From: Burkholderiaceae bacterium
Lineage (GTDB): Bacteria; Pseudomonadota; Gammaproteobacteria; Burkholderiales; Burkholderiaceae_C
Reading direction: 5' to 3'
DNA length: 5,276 nt
NCBI GenBank assembly: GCA_023260355.1
Contig: JALQVJ010000122.1
Coordinates: 1 to 5,276, forward strand
How positions within the stretch are numbered: the first letter of the stretch is position 1; every line of letters starts with the position of its first letter. The notes under the pieces are model-generated. The model had not been told where the DNA came from and ran no database searches. It was given only the letters and a program-made list of their open reading frames with translations. Made by a program: the position numbers and the translations under genes. Shown in pieces: positions 1 to 5,276 of this stretch.

Positions 1-45
1 GTCTTGGATACATAAGGCTTCGAGTGCCAACGAACGCAACTGCAT
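1..45 (-). CDS. 5' end of a minus-strand gene, possibly DUF455 ferritin-like protein (partial)
   Basis: Only the first 15 codons lie inside the window, starting at an ATG at 45 and running off the left edge. They read MQLRSLALEALCIQD. From memory, this resembles the N-terminus of the DUF455 (COG2833) ferritin-like, MiaE-related proteins of Burkholderiales, which often open with a short Leu/Ala helix followed by 'ALC..D'. The match is too short to be firm. The gene is divergent from the carbonic anhydrase-like gene. No Shine-Dalgarno sequence precedes the ATG, but a TACAAT hexamer lies 7 nt upstream (minus strand 58-53), which would fit a leaderless transcript. It could equally be an unrelated gene, or a chance reading frame with the true start further left. 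Confidence 0.4.
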   Translation of the reverse strand, partial: MQLRSLALEALCIQD

Positions 46-194
46 GGTTCGTATTGTAGGCAGGCTGGGGTCGCCGAGCGGGTCCTTGTCGCCCAATGTG
101 CGCTCGGGCGCGCGCGAGATATGGCAAGATTGGGCACTGACCGAAACCCCACACTGGGGGCGCGCCGCAGCAGTGCCCGCCATCGATTCAATGC

Positions 195-200
195 AGGAGA
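195..200 (+). promoter_or_regulatory. Ribosome binding site that sets the start of the carbonic anhydrase-like gene
   Basis: AGGAGA lies 5 nt before the ATG at 206. The reading frame is open upstream as far as 44, and an in-frame ATG at 191 overlaps this site. The strong Shine-Dalgarno sequence and the family's usual N-terminus both favour 206 as the true start. Confidence 0.8.
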
Positions 201-205
201 ACCCC

Positions 206-739
206 ATGGCTATCTATCAACTGGACGACGATGCCCCCCAAATTCACCCCAGCGCATGGGTCGCTGAAGAGGCCCAAGTGATGGGCAATGTCAGCTTGGC
301 CGAGGGCAGCAGTGTGTGGTTCAACGCGGTCCTGCGCGGTGACACCGAACGCATAGAAATCGGCAAGGACAGCAACGTCCAAGACGGCGCGGTTTTGCAC
401 GCCGATCACGGTTTGCCGCTCGTCGTGGGGGATCGGGTCACGGTCGGGCATCAAGTGATGCTGCATGGTTGCACGATCGGCGATGAGTCCCTGATCGGGA
501 TCGGCGCCGTGGTGCTCAACGGCGCGAAGATCGGCAAGAACTGTTTGGTTGGCGCCGGTTCGTTGGTCACCGAGGGCAAGTCCTTTCCCGATGGTTCGAT
601 GATCATGGGCGTTCCTGCCAAAGTGGTGCGCGAGCTGACGCCAGAACAAATCGAGGGGTTGCGCCAGAGCGCCAAGCATTACGCTCAAAATAGTGTGCGT
701 TTTCAAAAGGGGCTCAAGCGCATCGACGTCCCAGCCTGA
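206..739 (+). CDS. Gamma-class carbonic anhydrase-like hexapeptide-repeat protein (YrdA/PaaY/CamH type)
   Basis: A 177-residue left-handed beta-helix protein, expected to be a cytoplasmic homotrimer with one metal at each subunit interface. Hexapeptide repeats ([LIV]-G-x-x-x-x type) run from about residue 15 to 150, and a C-terminal helix follows (about 150-175). Residues that line up with the archaeal Cam active site are Arg44, Asp46, Gln59, Asp60 and the three metal-ligand histidines His65, His82 and His87. The 5-residue spacing of the last two equals Cam. The stretch between the first two histidines is only 17 residues, so the acidic loop with the Cam proton-shuttle Glu is absent, as in the CamH/YrdA group. 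Many such short members have weak or unmeasured carbonic anhydrase activity, so CO2 hydration is likely but unproven. PaaY-like thioesterase activity is an alternative. The start at ATG 206 is set by AGGAGA at 195-200. The gene ends just before an intrinsic terminator. Confidence 0.92.
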   Translation: MAIYQLDDDAPQIHPSAWVAEEAQVMGNVSLAEGSSVWFNAVLRGDTERIEIGKDSNVQDGAVLHADHGLPLVVGDRVTVGHQVMLHGCTIGDESLIGIGAVVLNGAKIGKNCLVGAGSLVTEGKSFPDGSMIMGVPAKVVRELTPEQIEGLRQSAKHYAQNSVRFQKGLKRIDVPA

Positions 740-762
740 CCGTCGAATCGGCGACAATACAG

Positions 763-794
763 GGCCCTGACCGAGCAACGGCAGGGCCTTTTTT
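763..794 (+). terminator. Intrinsic terminator after the carbonic anhydrase-like gene
   Basis: GGCCCTG (763-769) pairs perfectly with CAGGGCC (782-788). After a one-base bulge (A770), CCG (771-773) pairs with CGG (779-781) around the loop AGCAA. Six T follow directly (789-794). This is a textbook rho-independent terminator for plus-strand transcription, beginning 24 nt after the stop codon. It ends only 26 nt before the hslO start codon, so it may also act in the hslO leader if transcription enters from upstream. Confidence 0.85.
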
Positions 795-807
795 GTGGAT
801 GAATTGC

Positions 808-813
808 GAGGAA
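808..813 (+). promoter_or_regulatory. Ribosome binding site for hslO, supporting a GTG start
   Basis: GAGGAA sits 7 nt before GTG at 821. No in-frame ATG gives a better start. The N-terminus MSELHKF that follows matches the usual beginning of betaproteobacterial Hsp33, so the rare start codon is accepted. Confidence 0.75.
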
Positions 814-820
814 ATCAGCC

Positions 821-1804
821 GTGTCAGAGCTGCACAAGTTTGTTTTTGAAGGAATGCCGGTCCGCGGCGCAATCGTGCGCTTGGACGATGCCTGGCAGCA
901 GATGTTGGCAGTGCGAGCTCAGGGAGGCGCATACCCAGAGGCCGTCTCGCACATGCTCGGTGAGATGAGTGCGGCAGCGCTGTTGATGCAGTCCAACATC
1001 AAATTCAACGGCGCACTGATTTTCCAAGTCTCCGGTGATGGTCCTGTGCCGCTGGCAGTGGCCGAGGTCTATCCCGATTTCAGGGTGAGAGCGACGGCAA
1101 AAGTACAGGGCGATGTGGGGGAACACGCCAAGTTGAACGCGTTGGTCAACGTGCATGGTCAAGGCCGGTGTGCGATCACGCTCGATCCACAAGATCGCCA
1201 ACCAGGGCAGCAGCCGTACCAGGGCGTCGTGCCATTGAGCAACGATGACGACGAGGCGTTTGAGCGCATCGGCGAGGCACTGGAGTACTACATGCGCCAA
1301 AGCGAACAACTGGACACCTGCTTGGTGCTGGCCGCCAATAGCCAAGTCGCGGCTGGTATTTTGTTGCAGCGCATGCCCCTGACTGGACAGGATAATTTGG
1401 CAGGTCAATCCGCCGTCAGCGCCGAAGAAGACCGCATCGGCGGCAGTGAAGACTTTGAGCGCCTTGCGATGTTGACGCGCAGCATGACGCCCGAGGAGTT
1501 GCTGTCGCTGGATGTCGAGACGGTGCTGCACCGGTTGTACTGGGACGAGCCGTTGGCGAGGATGGTCCCAACCACCGGAACCAACACCCCCCGTTTCTCA
1601 TGTACATGTTCACGTGAACGTGTGTCAGGGATGCTGCGCAATTTGGGCGTTGAAGAAGTCGAATCCGTCATCGCTGAGCAAGGCTCGGTGTCTGTCGGGT
1701 GTGAATTTTGCGGCGCGCAGTATGTGTTCGATCCCATCGATGCGGCGGCACTGTTTTTGCCCAACGCGCACGACGGCGCTGGCTCCAGCGATCAGCCCAA
1801 TTGA
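821..1804 (+). CDS. hslO: Hsp33, redox-activated molecular chaperone
   Basis: A 327-residue cytoplasmic holdase that binds unfolding proteins under oxidative stress. In reduced cells it is inactive with Zn(II) held by four cysteines. Oxidation forms two disulfides, releases zinc and unfolds the linker. The four cysteines are present as CxC (Cys261, Cys263) and CxxC (Cys294, Cys297). Their spacing (2, 31 and 3 residues) equals that of E. coli Cys232/234/265/268. The N-terminal substrate-binding domain covers about residues 1-190, with the conserved stretch NVHGQGRCAITLDP (about 109-122). A linker (about 195-250) follows, then the zinc domain (about 255-305) and a short polar tail. The protein is longer than the 292-residue E. 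coli protein, as is usual for Burkholderiales. The start is GTG at 821 with GAGGAA upstream. It is separated from the preceding gene by a terminator, and no clear promoter is visible between that terminator and the start codon. Confidence 0.96.
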   Translation: MSELHKFVFEGMPVRGAIVRLDDAWQQMLAVRAQGGAYPEAVSHMLGEMSAAALLMQSNIKFNGALIFQVSGDGPVPLAVAEVYPDFRVRATAKVQGDVGEHAKLNALVNVHGQGRCAITLDPQDRQPGQQPYQGVVPLSNDDDEAFERIGEALEYYMRQSEQLDTCLVLAANSQVAAGILLQRMPLTGQDNLAGQSAVSAEEDRIGGSEDFERLAMLTRSMTPEELLSLDVETVLHRLYWDEPLARMVPTTGTNTPRFSCTCSRERVSGMLRNLGVEEVESVIAEQGSVSVGCEFCGAQYVFDPIDAAALFLPNAHDGAGSSDQPN

Positions 1805-1881
1805 GCTGACGGTTGCACGGCAGCTCTCTAGCTGGGCACTGGCATCGCTGATCCCATCCATCCGTCACACATTGGCCATAG

Positions 1882-1910
1882 TTGGTGAGCGCAGACGCGG
1901 CGCATCGAAT
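1882..1910 (+). promoter_or_regulatory. Candidate weak sigma-70 promoter for the yqaE-like gene
   Basis: TTGGTG (1882-1887) and TCGAAT (1905-1910) are separated by 17 bp. They match the consensus hexamers at 3 and 4 of 6 positions. Transcription would start near 1917, giving a leader of about 29 nt with AGGAG at 1935-1939. The -10 element falls in the left arm and loop of an inverted repeat at 1900-1920. The match is weak and is suggested mainly by position. Confidence 0.3.
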
Positions 1911-1920
1911 TAAGATGCGC
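1900..1920. repeat. Inverted repeat upstream of the yqaE-like gene
   Basis: GCGCATC (1900-1906) and GATGCGC (1914-1920) are perfect 7-bp arms around the AT-rich heptamer GAATTAA. It lies 25 bp before the ATG at 1946 and overlaps a candidate -10 element. It has no T tract on either side, so it does not look like a terminator. It could be an operator for a dimeric regulator or a leader hairpin. Chance cannot be excluded for a repeat of this size. Confidence 0.45.
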
Positions 1921-1945
1921 ACACATCAATCGATAGGAGCTGAGG

Positions 1946-2140
1946 ATGCGTTTGTTGCTGGCGTTGTTGTTGCCGTGGGTGCAGTTTTTTACGATCGGTC
2001 GTCCGTTTGCCGGGATCTTTTGCCTGATTCTGCAGCTGACGTTGATTGGTTGGATTCCAGCTGCCATTTGGTCGGTGTACGCACTGAGCCAATACAAGAC
2101 CGATCGCAAGATCGCTGAGGCGCTGGGTCGCACCGACTGA
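1946..2140 (+). CDS. YqaE/Pmp3 family (UPF0057) small membrane protein
   Basis: A 64-residue hydrophobic peptide with two predicted membrane helices (about residues 2-20 and 23-47) and a short charged C-terminus. The family signature is clear: a Leu-rich start, FFTIGRPFAGIFCLIL in the middle, and LIGWIPAAIWSVYAL before the polar tail. Family members sit in the cytoplasmic membrane. Yeast Pmp3 affects membrane potential and salt tolerance, and bacterial members are often stress-induced, but the molecular activity is not settled. The start ATG has AGGAG at 1935-1939 with a 6-nt spacer. The 141-bp gap after hslO suggests its own promoter. The 3' end converges on the minus-strand P-loop gene with 14 bp between the stop codons. 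Confidence 0.9.
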   Translation: MRLLLALLLPWVQFFTIGRPFAGIFCLILQLTLIGWIPAAIWSVYALSQYKTDRKIAEALGRTD

Positions 2141-2154
2141 GATCGGACGAGCGC

Positions 2155-2862
2155 CTACTGCCCCAAGGCTTGGTTGAATAGGGCCAACTCACACTCGGGG
2201 TCTGCGCAGCACTCACATGCGGCCCGCCAATGCTTGCGGGTCAACGCGTGTTCGGCCTTGGCGTTGCTTTGCCGCGCCTTGAGTGCGGCCTGAATGGCGC
2301 GCCACGCGGCTTGCGTGCGCTGCTCATCTTGCCCATAAATCACCACGAATGGCAGGTGCCGGCGCTGCATTTCATCGCGGAGCAGAACGTCCACTGCCTG
2401 CTGATGCCGTGGGCCATCCCGTTGCCCTTCATCTGCTTGCCAAGGCAAGTCCAAGCCCATCAGCAGTCGCAAGTCGGCGGTAGACTCGAAACTTGCAGCC
2501 AGGTCCCATAGGCTTTGATCGCCGAAGTAATGGGCGCTGTATGCGGCGGTCATCATGGGCGAGGTATCGGCCAGAACCCAGTGGATGGCGTCAGCGCCGT
2601 GGCTCTGACGCAAACACGCCTGCGCAATCGCACGCTCCTGTGCTCGCGCCAAACTCAATTGTTCTTCCATGCGCGGCGTCCTGCCGTGTTGAGCCACCCA
2701 GTCCCTCAGCGTCTCTGGTACGGTGGTTACAGCGCATTTATGCGCCTGCAAACGCTGTTCAAGCGCGCTCAAGAGCGTGGTTTTGCCAGTGCTTTCGGCA
2801 CCGAGGATGTGCACGCGAAACAGGGTGGATTTCTGTTTTGGCTGAGGCGCGATCGGTGTCAT
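2155..2862 (-). CDS. NadR-like P-loop NTPase/kinase (AAA_28 type) with a Cys-rich C-terminus
   Basis: A 235-residue protein if read from ATG at 2862. A GTG at 2883 would add seven residues, and neither start has a good ribosome binding site. The Walker A motif GAESTGKT is at residues 21-28. It is followed by a DTSPMMTAAYS segment (Asp99 onward) and LPW plus RDGP (about 139-150). This order resembles the nicotinamide ribonucleoside kinase domain of NadR and other AAA_28 proteins. The NMN adenylyltransferase domain and the DNA-binding domain of full-length NadR are absent, so this is a kinase-like domain alone. Phosphorylation of nicotinamide riboside is plausible but unproven. The tail has four cysteines (Cys216, 218, 219, 224) in a C-x-C-C-x4-C pattern, which could bind metal or be redox active. 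It is the last gene of the minus-strand run, 24 nt after the ftsB stop codon. Confidence 0.82.
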   Translation of the reverse strand: MTPIAPQPKQKSTLFRVHILGAESTGKTTLLSALEQRLQAHKCAVTTVPETLRDWVAQHGRTPRMEEQLSLARAQERAIAQACLRQSHGADAIHWVLADTSPMMTAAYSAHYFGDQSLWDLAASFESTADLRLLMGLDLPWQADEGQRDGPRHQQAVDVLLRDEMQRRHLPFVVIYGQDEQRTQAAWRAIQAALKARQSNAKAEHALTRKHWRAACECCADPECELALFNQALGQ

Positions 2863-2886
2863 GCCTGAGTCGCTGCGATGCACGCC

Positions 2887-3207
2887 TCAAGGCGCATTGG
2901 TGCGTGCCTGGGGCGCGTTCGGGGTGTCGGCATATTGGATGAATACTTCATTGGGCTTGACCATGCCCAGTTCACGCCTGGCCTGCGCCTCAACGACCTC
3001 AAGGCCGGTTTGTAAATCCCGAATTTCGTTGGCGATTTGCGCATTGCGCTGCGCAGCACTCTCGTTGCTTTGGTTCAGCGAGGACTGCGTCCGTTGCAGT
3101 GACCACACGTCGGGCAGACTACCCCGTCCGAACCAAAGCTGGGCTTGCAATATGAAAAGCAACAGCGCCAGCAGGGCAGGGATGAGGTAGCGCCTCATGA
3201 GCGGCAT
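2887..3207 (-). CDS. ftsB: Cell division protein FtsB (septum formation initiator family)
   Basis: A 106-residue bitopic inner-membrane protein. It forms the FtsQ-FtsB-FtsL complex of the divisome, which signals activation of septal peptidoglycan synthesis by FtsWI. One membrane helix lies at about residues 7-24, after a short basic N-terminus (Arg5, Arg6). A periplasmic heptad-like coiled coil covers about 36-75. The conserved end of the family follows (ARRELGMVKPNEVF), then a Pro/Ala/Asn-rich tail. The length is close to the 103 residues of E. coli FtsB. The start is ATG at 3207 or ATG at 3198, and no clear Shine-Dalgarno sequence favours either. It follows enolase by 31 nt with no terminator between them. 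The eno-ftsB order is widespread in proteobacteria, which supports both the call and co-transcription. Confidence 0.93.
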   Translation of the reverse strand: MPLMRRYLIPALLALLLFILQAQLWFGRGSLPDVWSLQRTQSSLNQSNESAAQRNAQIANEIRDLQTGLEVVEAQARRELGMVKPNEVFIQYADTPNAPQARTNAP

Positions 3208-3238
3208 GCAGTCAGTGGGTCACTGGGAATGGCATCGA

Positions 3239-5015
<1,777 letters not shown>

Positions 5016-5028
5016 GCGGTTGCTTAGT

Positions 5029-5276
5029 TCACTGGAAATCGTTTTCCAAGAAGGGGTGGCGCTTCACCACCCGATCGAGCTCAAGCAGGGTGCTGAGCAG
5101 CGCTTTCATATGGCGCAGCGGCACCGCGTTGGGGCCGTCGCTCATGGCATGGGCGGGATCGGGGTGGGTTTCCATGAATACCCCCGCGACTCCAACCGCG
5201 ACCGCCGCGCGGGCGAGGACCGGCACGAACTCGCGCTGCCCGCCCGACGACGTGCCTTGCCCGCCCGGCAGCTGCA
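5029..5276 (-). CDS. kdsA: 3-deoxy-D-manno-octulosonate 8-phosphate synthase, C-terminal part
   Basis: The last 81 codons of kdsA; the gene continues past the right edge. KdsA is a cytoplasmic enzyme that condenses phosphoenolpyruvate with D-arabinose 5-phosphate to give KDO 8-phosphate for the lipopolysaccharide inner core. The visible part begins with the family stretch [20 protein letters not shown]. It continues with [23 protein letters not shown], which carries the conserved HPDP and DGPNA segments, and ends with a helical tail finishing FLENDFQ. The N-terminal residue that separates metal-dependent from metal-independent KdsA (Cys or Asn) is outside the window, so the class cannot be read here. 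It heads the minus-strand run visible in this window, and the next gene starts 13 nt after its stop. Confidence 0.96.
   Translation of the reverse strand, partial: QLPGGQGTSSGGQREFVPVLARAAVAVGVAGVFMETHPDPAHAMSDGPNAVPLRHMKALLSTLLELDRVVKRHPFLENDFQ

Noticed and set aside
147..159. Small palindrome CCCCA-CAC-TGGGG before the carbonic anhydrase-like gene
   Set aside because: A 5-bp stem with a 3-nt loop is likely by chance in GC-rich DNA. It has no T tract and no promoter element at the expected spacing.
44..205. N-terminal extension of the carbonic anhydrase-like protein
   Set aside because: The frame is open, but the extension has no similarity to the family and the strong AGGAGA at 195-200 points to ATG 206.
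188..778. Open frame of 196 codons on the minus strand
   Set aside because: Antisense to the carbonic anhydrase-like gene and running through its terminator. It has no recognisable domain.
824..1531. Open frame of 235 codons on the minus strand
   Set aside because: Antisense to hslO, with no recognisable domain. hslO is complete and well conserved.
1821..1834. Hairpin CAGCT-CTCT-AGCTG after hslO as a terminator
   Set aside because: The stem is only 5 bp and no T run follows.
3213..3225. Hairpin CAGTG-GGT-CACTG between eno and ftsB
   Set aside because: The stem is 5 bp with a 3-nt loop and no T tract on the minus strand. It is not enough for a terminator.

Overview
The window looks like a chromosomal housekeeping region of a GC-rich betaproteobacterium, most likely Burkholderiales and close to Comamonadaceae. 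The basis is protein-level resemblance (Hsp33, enolase and FtsB all read like members of that group) and the gene order kdsA, DUF1330, eno, ftsB, which I recall as common there. No search was run, so the taxonomic call is inference. I see no insertion sequence, phage gene, CRISPR array, tRNA or rRNA, and no sign of recent transfer.

Left part, plus strand (46-2140): a 160-bp divergent gap separates a minus-strand gene clipped by the left edge (only its first 15 codons) from three plus-strand genes. These are a gamma-class carbonic anhydrase-like hexapeptide protein (206-739), the redox-regulated chaperone Hsp33 (hslO, 821-1804), and a 64-residue YqaE/Pmp3-type membrane peptide (1946-2140). A good intrinsic terminator (763-794) lies between the first two, and a 141-bp gap holding a small inverted repeat precedes the third.

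Right part, minus strand (5276 down to 2155): a tightly packed run reads kdsA (3' part only), a DUF1330 protein, a two-helix membrane peptide, enolase, FtsB, and a NadR-kinase-like P-loop protein. Two consecutive junctions are ATGA stop-start overlaps. The other gaps are 13, 31 and 24 nt, and no terminator is visible between genes, so one polycistronic unit is likely. It would link KDO synthesis for lipopolysaccharide, the phosphoenolpyruvate-forming step of glycolysis (PEP is also the KdsA co-substrate) and the divisome. The unit converges on the yqaE-like gene with only 14 bp between the stop codons.

Most of the window is well-known biology. The less explained parts are the 69-residue membrane peptide coupled to enolase, the cysteine-rich tail of the P-loop protein, and the terminator placed directly in front of hslO. 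I did not find a convincing undescribed system.
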